DNA of 64,000 nt from Paenibacillus rigui (GTDB lineage Bacteria; Bacillota; Bacilli; Paenibacillales; NBRC-103111): NCBI RefSeq assembly GCF_002234615.1, contig NZ_NMQW01000034.1, forward strand, positions 1 through 64,000, given 5' to 3'. Numbering within the stretch: position 1 is the stretch's first letter; each line of letters begins with the position of its first letter. Both the position numbers and the translations under genes were made by a program. Of the stretch, positions 16,698-25,347 are shown one piece after another. Under the pieces are notes generated by a model. That model worked only from the letters and a program-made list of their open reading frames with translations, was not told where the DNA came from and searched no databases.

Positions 16698-16919
16698 CTA
16701 CCCTTCGCGGTATGCTTCCAACGCCCGCGCAGCCCAATCCTTCAAATCATTTGCATTGCGTTGAGGCGGCACATCAAAAATATGCGTCGCAAGCCCTTCC
16801 GCATCCGGATCTCTCCGCACGACTTCACCACTGCAAGCGCCATGTTCATCCACACATACCCGAAGATAGAAATAATTATCCAATGCTACCCAATGTCCGT
16901 CTTCTTGCCTCTGCATCAT
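16698..16919 (-). CDS. hypothetical small soluble protein
   Basis: 73 residues: MMQRQEDGHWVALDNYFYLR, a beta-rich middle with VCVDEHGACSGEVVRRDPDA, and a helical end. An excellent AAAGGAGG lies seven bases before the ATG-ATG start, which is why I prefer 16919 to the open frame upstream. No family is recognised. Confidence 0.65.
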   Translation of the reverse strand: MMQRQEDGHWVALDNYFYLRVCVDEHGACSGEVVRRDPDAEGLATHIFDVPPQRNANDLKDWAARALEAYREG

Positions 16920-17072
16920 CGAAAGGCCTCCTTTGTCCGGTAATGGATTAACGGCTTTCTCACACTCATTGTTTCCTGTTGTTACGCAGGATACTCTTAG
17001 CAAGAAGCGGCATCGGAAAACAGGCATACTCCAGCCTTCAAATTGAGACGCTAAGTTCTGGAGGTGATCAAC

Positions 17073-17210
17073 ATGACAGGCAGAAACAATAAACCGCGCA
17101 ATGACGGACCTGCAAGCAGTCCATCCCGCCTTGATCAGTTTGGAGACAAGCTGGCCGATAGCGTTCTACAACCTAAACCCAAAAACAAGCGCAGCTGCGA
17201 ATCCGAGTAA
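17073..17210 (+). CDS. 45-residue charged peptide
   Basis: MTGRNNKPRNDGPASSPSRL then DQFGDKLADSVLQPKPKNKR and SCESE. It is hydrophilic and probably disordered. GGAGGTGATC, a near-perfect anti-16S match, precedes the ATG by six bases. A strong terminator follows. No family recognised; such highly charged short proteins are common among spore-core components, but this is inference. Confidence 0.55.
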   Translation: MTGRNNKPRNDGPASSPSRLDQFGDKLADSVLQPKPKNKRSCESE

Positions 17211-17244
17211 ATGATGATAAGGTCAATCCTTTGACACAAAAAGC

Positions 17245-17276
17245 AAGCCGGAATTTCCTGGTCGGAAATCCGGCTT
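17245..17276. terminator. bidirectional terminator
   Basis: AAGCCGGAATTTCC pairs with GGAAATCCGGCTT, with T-rich sequence on both sides (TATT on plus, GCTTTTTG on minus). It serves the 45-residue peptide gene and cbiZ, whose stop codon touches the stem. Confidence 0.85.
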
Positions 17277-18028
17277 TATTCCTTTGCGATAGGATTCATC
17301 GCTGCTGTTTTTTGCTTTATCCAGCGTTTATAGGCTGCGGTTGAAGCCATAACCGACTCATAGACCGTACGGCCGATACCATACCCTACCTCGGTTGAGG
17401 TTCCCGCATAGCGCGAGACTGGCCCTCTCTGTGTGGCCGCGATTATGACCGCATCTGTCGTCGTTCCTGTTGCGGGAATGTCCTCAGTGTCAAGCCGTAT
17501 GCAGCAATCCTGCAATGCGGCCGTCTTAGCTTCGGTTGTAGTAATGACCGCATTCACCATCGCTGCATCCGTTAATTCTCCATCAATTAGTACGATAATA
17601 TTAATCGTTCCGGGATATAGCTGATGACGCGGCTGCTTATACCCTGCCCTTGCTTTGTTGCTAAGGCCAACCGTTGCCCAGGTGCAAACGCGAAAGCCTG
17701 CATCCGTCACTCGCTCGCTGTAACCGCAATCTTGAACTCTCGCTGCAGTAAGCAGGGCAGCCGTTTCTTGTATTGCGATCCCCTGCTCCGCCATAAAAGA
17801 GTGCATTTCTGTTAGCGGATCGTCACACAGATAGGTATTGTCCACTTGACGATTCAAGAGAGCCTGATGCCATCCTAGCCCTTCTCCCCACATGGAAGAA
17901 TTCAATGTACGCAGCGGCTGCTTGCTTTCGATTACATAATAGCTGTTCCGCTCCAGATCGACAAGCCGGAAAGACACGCCGTCAATCGGCGTCTGGACAA
18001 CGCCTTCCCATAAAGGAAAAGCACTCAT
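17276..18028 (-). CDS. cbiZ: adenosylcobinamide amidohydrolase
   Basis: Cleaves the aminopropanol side chain of adenosylcobinamide (or pseudo-B12) to adenosylcobyric acid, letting the cell salvage and remodel corrinoids. The 250-residue protein has the family motifs NSSMWGEGLGWHQALLNRQV, FRVCTWATVGLSNKARAG, INIIVLIDGELTDAAMVNAV, PATGTTTDAVIIAA and TEVGYGIGRTVYESV. It overlaps the preceding small gene by 4 bp. No cobalamin riboswitch precedes the pair. It is functionally linked with nrdJ, which needs coenzyme B12. Confidence 0.92.
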   Translation of the reverse strand: MSAFPLWEGVVQTPIDGVSFRLVDLERNSYYVIESKQPLRTLNSSMWGEGLGWHQALLNRQVDNTYLCDDPLTEMHSFMAEQGIAIQETAALLTAARVQDCGYSERVTDAGFRVCTWATVGLSNKARAGYKQPRHQLYPGTINIIVLIDGELTDAAMVNAVITTTEAKTAALQDCCIRLDTEDIPATGTTTDAVIIAATQRGPVSRYAGTSTEVGYGIGRTVYESVMASTAAYKRWIKQKTAAMNPIAKE

Positions 18029-18258
18029 CGAGCCCCATCGATTCCCGACATAACGTCATGTCGCTCCTCAGTAAAAGGCTGGTAATAATAGCCCCTATCG
18101 AGCTTGACGATCCTCCGGTTCTGCTTGCGGATCATGACAGACGTATCATCCCAGGCTACGACAATCCCTTTAACATCATTCTTTATATCAGCATCCCTTA
18201 CCACTCGAAGCACGGTACCCTCGATCCGGTATTGATCCAGCTGTTCTTCGCTTATCAT
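18025..18258 (-). CDS. hypothetical protein upstream of cbiZ
   Basis: 77 residues, beginning MISEEQLDQYRIEGTVLRVV, with alternating charged strands (KGIVVAWDDTSVMIRKQNRR, IVKLDRGYYYQPF) suggestive of a small SH3-like or KOW-like barrel. The stop overlaps the cbiZ start (ATGA), so it is probably cotranscribed with it. A link to corrinoid metabolism is inferred from position only. Confidence 0.7.
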   Translation of the reverse strand: MISEEQLDQYRIEGTVLRVVRDADIKNDVKGIVVAWDDTSVMIRKQNRRIVKLDRGYYYQPFTEERHDVMSGIDGAR

Positions 18259-18278
18259 CTGCTTTCCTCCCTACAAAA

Positions 18279-18309
18279 AAACTATTCCCCCTTTAAGAAG
18301 GAATAGTTT
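18279..18309 (-). terminator. terminator of the 18377-18700 gene
   Basis: AAACTATTCC pairs with GGAATAGTTT and is followed by T-runs on the minus strand (GTTTTTTTG). Confidence 0.8.
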
Positions 18310-18376
18310 CTTTACTCAAGTCCTGCTGAACAGGACTGTGTAAGCATGTACATATAAGTGCGGTACGAGTCAATTG

Positions 18377-18700
18377 TTAGCTAACATGCTCCTTGGAATC
18401 ATTCGTTTCAAACCAATAGTCCAGAACCTTGCTCGACATAACCCGCTTTTGTATATATTCTACCTGTGCCGCGGAAAATTGCGGCTGCCACTCCATCTCA
18501 AGTTCCTCACAAAGCTTGACGATAGTCAACAGCTCGGACCACGCCACATATCTTTTGTACCAGAAAAATTGAGGATGTTCAATCATATAGGGATACAGGT
18601 CGTCAAACTCTGTATGCTTACAATCGAGGGCACGTTCAAAATGAATTTTAGCTTCGTTCAACTTGGTCTTGAAAAAATCGGCCGGAATCTCATTCCCCAT
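18377..18700 (-). CDS. hypothetical soluble protein
   Basis: 107 residues, helical, rich in aromatic residues (FDDLYPYMIEHPQFFWYKRY). No recognised domain. The ATG at 18700 follows GAGGAGG. A TATAAT on the minus strand (complement of 18731-18736) lies 30 bp upstream, next to a 16-bp palindrome GAGAAAAGCTTTTCTC (18753-18768) that overlaps the -35 position and could be an operator. Confidence 0.65.
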   Translation of the reverse strand: MGNEIPADFFKTKLNEAKIHFERALDCKHTEFDDLYPYMIEHPQFFWYKRYVAWSELLTIVKLCEELEMEWQPQFSAAQVEYIQKRVMSSKVLDYWFETNDSKEHVS

Positions 18701-18799
18701 AGCAATGCCTCCTCTGTTTTGCATGGTTCCATTATAAAGGAAAAACAGATTCGAGAAAAGCTTTTCTCCCTTTGAAAATGTTTCAAGGTTTCCGTGCCG

Positions 18800-19372
18800 T
18801 TATTCGAACTCGATAATGCCGCCTTTTAATGAAGAAATTTTGGCTAACGACTCTACACGAATGCCCGACTCCCGAATCGTCCGTCCGCCTGCCTGAAACG
18901 ACTTCTCCACGGCAATCCCTACCCCTACCAGCTCTGCACCGGAGCGGCGAATAATGCGAATCAGCCCTCGCGCCGCATCGCCGTTCGCAATGAAATCATC
19001 GATGAGCAGAATGCGATCCTGTTCAGCGAGACATTCCCGTGAAACCATAATATCCGTAACAAAGCCCTTCGTAAAAGAAGGCACCCGCTCCGAGTACATT
19101 TCCGTGTGCTCCGTATTGAGTGTCTTCTTCCGGCGGGCAAACACCATAGGCACGTTCAATTCTTGCGCCGTAGCAAATGCGATGGGAATGCCTGACGATT
19201 CGATCGTCATAACCTTGGTCACATTCTCTTCGCGGTACAGACGGGCAAACTCTTTCCCCATAGCCGTCGTCAGCACCGGGTCCACCGCATGATTCAGTAT
19301 CGCATCCAATTTAATAATATCGTCAGAAATAATAACTCCGACTTCGCGTATTTTTTGTTTTAACAATTCCAT
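18800..19372 (-). CDS. xpt: xanthine phosphoribosyltransferase
   Basis: Converts xanthine and PRPP to XMP in purine salvage. The 190-residue protein has the family N-terminus MELLKQKIREVGVIISDDII, AVDPVLTTAMGKEFA, and the PRPP loop DRILLIDDFIANGDAARGL. No pbuX transporter follows. The usual guanine riboswitch is not evident in the 120 bp upstream. Confidence 0.95.
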   Translation of the reverse strand: MELLKQKIREVGVIISDDIIKLDAILNHAVDPVLTTAMGKEFARLYREENVTKVMTIESSGIPIAFATAQELNVPMVFARRKKTLNTEHTEMYSERVPSFTKGFVTDIMVSRECLAEQDRILLIDDFIANGDAARGLIRIIRRSGAELVGVGIAVEKSFQAGGRTIRESGIRVESLAKISSLKGGIIEFE

Positions 19373-19675
19373 TTCCTGAAACCCTCCATCCGAAAACCTT
19401 TTCCGTTAACTTATCACATGGGGAATCTGCGTTTCAAGTCCTAAGTTCATAATCTTTTCAAAAAGGAGTGCAACTTTTTCCTGATGAAATACGTTATTTA
19501 TAGTAGAATGCAAGAAACAACGATCAGGACAGCGAAAAGAGCACTATGAAAATAACTAACGTTCATTTTCATGAAAATTGTGCTGCTTTTGGACGAATTT
19601 GCTCTTTGATGATTCAATTTCGGCAGAGTATGATTAATAAGGTTATAATTAACACTACATGAAAGGAAGATTTGG

Positions 19676-20389
19676 ATGATTCGCAAACCGTACAGCCTCG
19701 CTTTTTGGTCCGTTCCTTTCATCCTCATTATGCTGATTACAGGATGTAAACATACACCCGAAGCCATGAATAATCCAACCGGAGGCGAAGTGGCGACTTC
19801 TCCGTCGAAAACAACCGTAACGCCGCCCGAAGCTCCGCCCAAGGAACCTACTGTGGATGCCGCAGCTTCCGACCAAAAACCTGTCATTGCCAATCCGAAT
19901 GATAAAGTCTCGCTTGCAAGCAACGAGAGCTCAGCCAAGACGAACGAGCCCAACGAGAATCCGAAACCGGCTGCTACCAAGCCCAAAATCGATATTCAAG
20001 ACCCTTTTAATGAGGCCAAACCCACTTTGCTGGGACTAACCTTGAAATCATCACCTCAACTGGCAACCTCCAAATATGGTAAACCGAAGGATCAGTTTCA
20101 AATGGATGATGATTCGGATCCCATCACGGTTTATGACTATGTCGATTTCTTGATTGGCTATAACACTCAGAATCAGCTGCAGTTTATCGATATCCGCAGC
20201 AGCGACATTAACCCGGGATTGAACGGCTTGAGACTGGGTCAGTCCACCAGCGAAGTATTCAAAGCTCTGGGGAAACCGGATTCCAACACAAGCTATGTCA
20301 TGACGTACAAATCCACCGGGGGGATCCTGAAGCTCGATATCGACCCCAAATCGGATAAAGTTAACTCCATTAAGCTTTTCGCCGAATAA
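19676..20389 (+). CDS. lipoprotein with duplicated C-terminal domain
   Basis: A 237-residue lipoprotein: signal peptide ending LMLITGC, a Pro/Ala/Lys/Asn-rich linker of about 85 residues likely spanning the cell wall, then two related units. These are GLTLKSSPQLATSKYGKPKD and GLRLGQSTSEVFKALGKPDS, each followed by a strand-rich stretch. The 'GL-LG-S---V---LGKPD' pattern recalls SmpA/BamE-like or DUF4309-like domains. Function is unknown. GAAAGGAAG precedes the ATG and a strong terminator follows. Confidence 0.8.
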   Translation: MIRKPYSLAFWSVPFILIMLITGCKHTPEAMNNPTGGEVATSPSKTTVTPPEAPPKEPTVDAAASDQKPVIANPNDKVSLASNESSAKTNEPNENPKPAATKPKIDIQDPFNEAKPTLLGLTLKSSPQLATSKYGKPKDQFQMDDDSDPITVYDYVDFLIGYNTQNQLQFIDIRSSDINPGLNGLRLGQSTSEVFKALGKPDSNTSYVMTYKSTGGILKLDIDPKSDKVNSIKLFAE

Positions 20390-20403
20390 TGCGTTACGCA
20401 ATA

Positions 20404-20446
20404 AAAGCCTGGACAGGATTCGATTGGATCCTAGCCAGGCTTTTTT
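20404..20446. terminator. bidirectional terminator
   Basis: AAAGCCTGG pairs with CCAGGCTTT, extended by an inner AGGAT/GATCCT stem, with T-runs on both strands. It lies between the convergent lipoprotein and DedA genes. Confidence 0.9.
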
Positions 20447-20454
20447 CAATAAGT

Positions 20455-21075
20455 TCAGGACTGCTGCTGCCGGGCTGCCGCCCGTTTGCGGTATTTCCAA
20501 TAAATGAGGCCTGCAACAAGCAGTAAGGCTGCCAGGACCGCTGCACTAATCCCCATATAATGATGGACGACGTACATGATTTTGGGAGCATTCACACCAA
20601 TCAGGTGACCAAGTGTCAAGAAGGTCGTGCACCAGATAATCGCACCCGTTCCTGCATACAACAGGTACCTCCATAGTACAACCCCGCTAACTCCGGCAAG
20701 ATAGCATGTAAAATGCCGTACCCCCGGCACATAATAGCCGAACGCGACAGCCCATAGACCGTATTTTTTAAACCAGCCTTCGGCGACCTCAAGACGCTGC
20801 GGTGTCAGCTTCACCCACTTGCCGTACTTATAAAGAAAGGGCTTGCCTACTTTCCTTCCCAAAAAATAACTAACAAGCATTCCTGTCATCGTACCTAAAT
20901 AGCTGACGATCAATGATTTGTAAAAGGAAAACGGTCCCCCATGCAAGGTTAACGATCCGACTGTCGTCATTAATATCTCATCGGGAACAGGAAGTCCGAC
21001 AATCCCTACAGCAAGTAAGCCAAACAGGGCGATATATCCGTAATGTTCAATCAGCAACAAAATATCATCCAGCAC
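20455..21075 (-). CDS. DedA/VTT-domain membrane protein
   Basis: 206 residues with about five hydrophobic segments and the DedA core: GLPVPDEILMTTVGSL, SYLGTMTGMLVSYFLGRKVG, AFGYYVPGVRHFTCYLAG. DedA proteins are proposed lipid scramblases (undecaprenyl phosphate or phosphatidylethanolamine) or proton-dependent transporters. The basic end KYRKRAAARQQQS would be cytoplasmic. A monocistronic unit. Confidence 0.9.
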   Translation of the reverse strand: MLDDILLLIEHYGYIALFGLLAVGIVGLPVPDEILMTTVGSLTLHGGPFSFYKSLIVSYLGTMTGMLVSYFLGRKVGKPFLYKYGKWVKLTPQRLEVAEGWFKKYGLWAVAFGYYVPGVRHFTCYLAGVSGVVLWRYLLYAGTGAIIWCTTFLTLGHLIGVNAPKIMYVVHHYMGISAAVLAALLLVAGLIYWKYRKRAAARQQQS

Positions 21076-21259
21076 ACAGACACGCTCCAGCTTATAAAAT
21101 GAAGTGCAAAATATATGTTTAAATCACACAGGGGCTAATCCTACCCTACCTATTCTAACAGAAACGATAGGTTTTCCCAAGTTCGAGTCATGGGAGTGCC
21201 GACTTGTTCATACCTTGTACTATATGGGTGGAACAAGCCTTACGAAAGGTGGCCCCTGA

Positions 21260-22309
21260 TTGATGAGAAAGCTGAGTTTAATTATGCAGGTCTGCTTCAC
21301 TTATGTCGGCACCGTCGTAGGAGCAGGATTTGCGACCGGCCAAGAAATATTGCAGTTTTTTACCCGTTACGGATGGATGGCGACGTTGACGATCGGGTTG
21401 GCCAGTCTGCTCTTCGTATGGCTTGGCATCAAGCTGATGCTGCTGGCCAATGAAGTACAGGCGGAGTCCTACGAGGATTTGAACAAAGTATTATTCGGCC
21501 CCAGAATCGGAGAATGGATCAGCTTGTTCACACTCGTCACTTTATTCGGCGTTACGACCGTCATGCTGGCAGGAGCCGGCTCCGTCTTCGAGGAGCAGTT
21601 TCATCTGCCTTATCAGCTGGGATTAGCTATAACCCTAATGCTCTCCTATTGGGTGCTTCATCAAGGCATGCAGGCAATCGTCGTCGTTAATTCGATTGTC
21701 GTCCCACTTATGCTCTGCTTTAGTACCATCGTCGTATGGCATTCCAGCGATCTGCCTGGGGCAGGCAATTGGCTGCGCTTAACATCGGACTACGCCCTGG
21801 AACGTATTTGGTTCGCTCCATTGCTGTATACCGCCTTCAACCTGACAATGGCCCAGGGGGTGCTCGTCCCTCTGGGTGCGCAGGTCAAAGACCGTTCTAT
21901 TCTAATCTGGGGCGGCATCCTGGGCGGGGCCATCATCGGGATTATGCTTCTCGGCGGCCACTTCGCTTTATCGGCCCAAATGCCAGGCATTTCACAATTT
22001 GACATCCCTATGGCCCGTCTTATTCAAAAGGTAGGCCCGATCGTCCAGCTGCTTTTCATCTGTGTCATTTACGGGGAAATTTTCACGACTTTTATTGCCG
22101 ATGTCTATGGTCTTTCTCTGCAAATCGGACAAAGAACCCGGCTCCCGCGACACTGGATATTAATCATGATTCTGCTCTTAAGCTATGGTGTCAGCCAGCT
22201 CGGATTCAAGGCACTGCTCTCCACGCTGTATCCTTTATTCGGCCTGATTAGTCTCGCCTGGATGACTATGCTTATCTGCCGCAGAGAACGCCCTGCCAGA
22301 ACGAACTAG
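21260..22309 (+). CDS. YkvI-like membrane transporter
   Basis: 349 residues, about ten transmembrane helices, opening with CFTYVGTVVGAGFATGQEIL, the signature of the YkvI family, which is related to APC/LeuT-fold transporters. The substrate is unknown. The start is TTG (21260) or the ATG immediately after it; AAAGGTGG is upstream. Its last 75 bp overlap the end of the convergent gene at 22235-22717. Confidence 0.85.
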   Translation: MMRKLSLIMQVCFTYVGTVVGAGFATGQEILQFFTRYGWMATLTIGLASLLFVWLGIKLMLLANEVQAESYEDLNKVLFGPRIGEWISLFTLVTLFGVTTVMLAGAGSVFEEQFHLPYQLGLAITLMLSYWVLHQGMQAIVVVNSIVVPLMLCFSTIVVWHSSDLPGAGNWLRLTSDYALERIWFAPLLYTAFNLTMAQGVLVPLGAQVKDRSILIWGGILGGAIIGIMLLGGHFALSAQMPGISQFDIPMARLIQKVGPIVQLLFICVIYGEIFTTFIADVYGLSLQIGQRTRLPRHWILIMILLLSYGVSQLGFKALLSTLYPLFGLISLAWMTMLICRRERPARTN

Positions 22310-22717
22310 GCTTAGTACCGTAGCGAAGCGCAAAATCATAAACAGCATGGACAGCAGCGTAAAGACAAAGCCGCAAAGCAAATAACCGTAGTGGTATAAT
22401 GGATAGCTTGCAGCATCCCGAATGACTGCGATAACATCCGTAAACAGGAACAAGCTTCCTACAGCAAACACGCCGATCAGTGCATAATCGAAAAAAGTCC
22501 ATTGCAGCAGCAGAGGTGCGATGGACTGCAACGGCGAGCTGCCCTGCATCTGCTCCTCCGCTCCATGACCCTCCTCCGGATGGTTGTTTGCCTGTAGTTC
22601 CTCCGGCTTATTCTGCATCTTCTGCTTCTGCTGCATGACAAACCAGATAAGCATGACCGCCGATGCGGTTACAATCAGGCCGACGACGCCGGCCAGCACA
22701 GCTAATGTTAACTTCAT
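22235..22717 (-). CDS. membrane protein of unknown function
   Basis: 160 residues: an N-terminal transmembrane helix, a Gln/Glu-rich loop (about residues 28-62), then two helices around FFDYALIGVFAVGSLFLFTD and GYLLCGFVFTLLSMLFMILR. No family recognised. The last 24 codons lie antisense to the end of the YkvI-like gene, so the true C-terminus may be shorter in function even though the frame is intact. Confidence 0.6.
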   Translation of the reverse strand: MKLTLAVLAGVVGLIVTASAVMLIWFVMQQKQKMQNKPEELQANNHPEEGHGAEEQMQGSSPLQSIAPLLLQWTFFDYALIGVFAVGSLFLFTDVIAVIRDAASYPLYHYGYLLCGFVFTLLSMLFMILRFATVLSLVRSGRAFSAADKHSHPGETNQAE

Positions 22718-22791
22718 ATTGGTACCCCCACTGAGGAGATCTCTGCCCTATGCAGGATCTCTTTCTAGCATATTCGTTGCAGACTCTAGTC

Positions 22792-23085
22792 TTACGGCTG
22801 AGAGGATAGCTGGTAGATTAACCAGAGAGATAAAAGAAACGCCGCAGCCGGGAAGACGAAGAGCACCGGCTTCAGCAATCTGTCAGACCCATGCCCGGCC
22901 CGTCTCCATATCCATCGTTCATTCCATTGCTTGAATAACATAATTACCGGTTGGGAGAGGCTCTTCTCCTGCTCTACACTGGGCTCCTGAACTGGGAGCT
23001 TGTTCTGATTCAGCTTGATTTTCCCACGCTTCCAGCCTACCTTGAAGGTGATTTCGCGGTCTGTTTTTTGCTCCCGATCCATCAT
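22792..23085 (-). CDS. small C-tail-anchored membrane protein
   Basis: About 97 residues starting MMDREQKTDREITFKVGWKR: a charged soluble part and one C-terminal transmembrane helix (LLKPVLFVFPAAAFLLSLWL). No family recognised. The ATG pair at 23082-23085 has only a weak GGGGGC upstream, so the start is not certain. It is divergent from the EamA exporter. Confidence 0.55.
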   Translation of the reverse strand: MMDREQKTDREITFKVGWKRGKIKLNQNKLPVQEPSVEQEKSLSQPVIMLFKQWNERWIWRRAGHGSDRLLKPVLFVFPAAAFLLSLWLIYQLSSQP

Positions 23086-23176
23086 TGCGCCCCCGTTCGT
23101 TATACTATATACTATAGTATTTATATACACTAAAAAAAGCAATGTATTTTGTGAAAATGCAAGGGAGCAAACAATC

Positions 23177-24115
23177 ATGTGGTTTATTTTCGCAGCTGCC
23201 TCGGCCGTATGCTTCGGCCTGAGAGGTATTTTGTATCAATGGACATCCCAGCGGCCCATTAATCGTAATTTACTGCTGCTGGGCGTTTATTTGTGCGGGA
23301 CGATCGTTGCCCTGGCGGTCAACGGGTTCGTGGGGCAAGCCTGGTCCACCGGGGCATGGATCGGAGTGGGCATGGGCGTATTCTCTTTCATGTCCAACGC
23401 TTCGATGTACCGGGGCTTTGCCGTCGGCAAGGCATCGCTTGTCGCGATGTTCACCGGCCTTCCGCCGGTTGTTGTCGTCATACTCGCCTACCTTTTATGG
23501 GGTGAAAAGCTGAATATATGGCAGTCCCTTTCTTTTCTTGTCATCATATCAGGGATCCTTCTGATCCGTTATTCCAGCGACATCTCCTGGAGAAACCTTA
23601 AGGGCGCTGGCTGGGGGGCGCTTGCAATGCTCGGCTTCGGGATTACGGACTTATCCTCGAAGCAAGCTACCCGGCTGGGTGCGGAAACCCTCCCTACGCT
23701 TGTTCTTATGTACGTTACAGGCACGCTGCTGTTCGGCCTCGCATGGTATATAGGCGAGCGCAAGCAGGCAGCGGCACGCCGGCTTGTCGCCGCCTCTGCG
23801 GACAATGCAGCTATTCATGGAGCTGCGGATTCGCCAGGCTTTGTTGCTCCTGAGACGATTCCCGTGCCCTGGAACTTCATGCGAACGCTGCTATGGGGCA
23901 TGGTTGTGGGACTGACCAATATCAGCGGGATGATGCTGGTCATGCCAGCCTTCAAGCTGGGCGTAACCGGGCTTGTATCCGTCGTCATTGCGATGAATGT
24001 CGTCTTTGTTTTGTTCTACGCCCGTTTCGTTCTGAAGGAACGGTTCAGCCGTATGGAAGCGTGCGGTTTGACATGTGCCTTTATCGGTGTATTGATCCTT
24101 CGATTAGCCGGTTAG
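23177..24115 (+). CDS. EamA-family (DMT) transporter
   Basis: 312 residues with ten predicted transmembrane segments in two EamA repeats, for example FAAASAVCFGLRGILYQWTS and GMVVGLTNISGMMLVMPAFK, ending in CGLTCAFIGVLILRLAG. Drug/metabolite exporters of this type move amino acids, sugars or other metabolites; the substrate is unknown. AAGGGAG is upstream of the ATG at 23177. The loop between repeats (about residues 195-230) is long and Ala-rich. Confidence 0.85.
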   Translation: MWFIFAAASAVCFGLRGILYQWTSQRPINRNLLLLGVYLCGTIVALAVNGFVGQAWSTGAWIGVGMGVFSFMSNASMYRGFAVGKASLVAMFTGLPPVVVVILAYLLWGEKLNIWQSLSFLVIISGILLIRYSSDISWRNLKGAGWGALAMLGFGITDLSSKQATRLGAETLPTLVLMYVTGTLLFGLAWYIGERKQAAARRLVAASADNAAIHGAADSPGFVAPETIPVPWNFMRTLLWGMVVGLTNISGMMLVMPAFKLGVTGLVSVVIAMNVVFVLFYARFVLKERFSRMEACGLTCAFIGVLILRLAG

Positions 24116-24145
24116 CTGACGGGAGTTCGGCAGCCGCAGCGCAAT

Positions 24146-24187
24146 AAAAAACGACGGTAAGCGCATAGCGCGGAGCCGTCGTTTTTT
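24146..24187. terminator. bidirectional terminator
   Basis: AAAAAACGACGG pairs with CCGTCGTTTTTT, with an inner GCGC/GCGC stem. It lies between the convergent EamA and glycosyltransferase genes. Confidence 0.92.
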
Positions 24188-24216
24188 GGGTTAAGGTAGG
24201 ATGGATAAATGGCAGG

Positions 24217-25347
24217 CTACTGCTCCTTGCGGTACGTACGGTACACACCCTTCAGCTGCTGCACGACTCTGGACATGGAATAGGACTTTTGAGCCTTATC
24301 CCATGCCACCCGGCCGAGATTATACCGATAAATCCGGTCGCTGATCACCTTTTCCAGCGCAGAGGTCAGTGCAGGCACATCCTCGGGCGGGACGAGCAGC
24401 CCGTTATGTCCATGGGATATTTGCTCCGGAATCCCTCCAACGTCTGTACCGATCAGAGCCAGTCCACATAAAGCCGCTTCCGCAAACACCGAGCCGAATG
24501 CCTCCGCCCGGGACGGCAGAACAAATACGTCGAAGAACGGCATAAAATCTTCCGGATGCAGCATGTAACCGTAAAATATAATTTCCTCATATATGTTCAG
24601 CTCAATCGCCATTTGTTCCAGCTCGGTACGGATGGGACCGTCCCCGATGAGATGCAGCACGAAATTATGTCCCCGCTTTTTCAGCTCAGCGCAGGCCATC
24701 AAGAGCGTATCCAGCCCCTTGGCCGGAACGAGCCGGCATACCGTAATCAGCTGCGGGATTTTGTTCTCATGAGGGACCGGACGGAAACGCTTCTCATCAA
24801 ATCCGTTCGGGATGACACCGATTTTTTCCGGTTCCTGTACATAGTCGGATAAATATTGGCGGAACGAATTGGAAACCGTCAACAGCTGGTCTACCCTTTC
24901 CTCCAGCTCGCGGTAAATGGACGTTAAAAAGGCATGCTCCGGTCCATTCTCCTGAATTTTACCGTTCAAGATCAGCTCCCGCTCATAGCTGGAGTGAACC
25001 GTCATCAGTACCGGGGTATCGGGAAACAGCTGCTTCATGACTAACGCGGCAATCGGATGATGCGCATGGATCAAATCGTACGTTTTGGTCAAACGCATCT
25101 TGGTCCACCAGACGTAGTCCTTGTAGGTCTGTATGTATTTATCAACGACAGGGTGGCCGGCATAGGCTTCCCACTCAAAGGTCGTAAATTGCACAGGTTC
25201 AATTCCCTTGCTGCGCACTCGCTTGGGTAAAGAGAACAATTCCATCTCCCAGCCCCGCTTATTAAACCGATCCAACATAAAGGGGACCATGGAAGAAACG
25301 CCTCCCGGCTGCTCCGGGGGAAAAAACAAAGCTTGTAAAATATTCAT
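24217..25347 (-). CDS. glycosyltransferase family 4
   Basis: 376-residue GT-B enzyme. The N-terminal domain has FPPEQPGGVSSMVPFM and IHAHHPIAALVMKQL. The nucleotide-sugar domain has ITVCRLVPAKGLDTLL, HLIGDGPIRTELEQMA and the GT4 signature VLPSRAEAFGSVFAEAALCG. Probably builds a surface polysaccharide, glycolipid or teichoic-acid linkage; the acceptor is unknown. The ATG at 25347 follows GGAGGG. It stands alone, not in a capsule cluster. Confidence 0.9.
   Translation of the reverse strand: MNILQALFFPPEQPGGVSSMVPFMLDRFNKRGWEMELFSLPKRVRSKGIEPVQFTTFEWEAYAGHPVVDKYIQTYKDYVWWTKMRLTKTYDLIHAHHPIAALVMKQLFPDTPVLMTVHSSYERELILNGKIQENGPEHAFLTSIYRELEERVDQLLTVSNSFRQYLSDYVQEPEKIGVIPNGFDEKRFRPVPHENKIPQLITVCRLVPAKGLDTLLMACAELKKRGHNFVLHLIGDGPIRTELEQMAIELNIYEEIIFYGYMLHPEDFMPFFDVFVLPSRAEAFGSVFAEAALCGLALIGTDVGGIPEQISHGHNGLLVPPEDVPALTSALEKVISDRIYRYNLGRVAWDKAQKSYSMSRVVQQLKGVYRTYRKEQ

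Noticed and set aside
19373-19675. guanine riboswitch before xpt
   Set aside because: None of the conserved loop or core sequences of a purine riboswitch is present on the minus strand.
19498-19986. minus-strand open frame over the 19.7 kb lipoprotein
   Set aside because: It is antisense to a well-supported lipoprotein gene, shows no ribosome-binding site and has low-complexity sequence.
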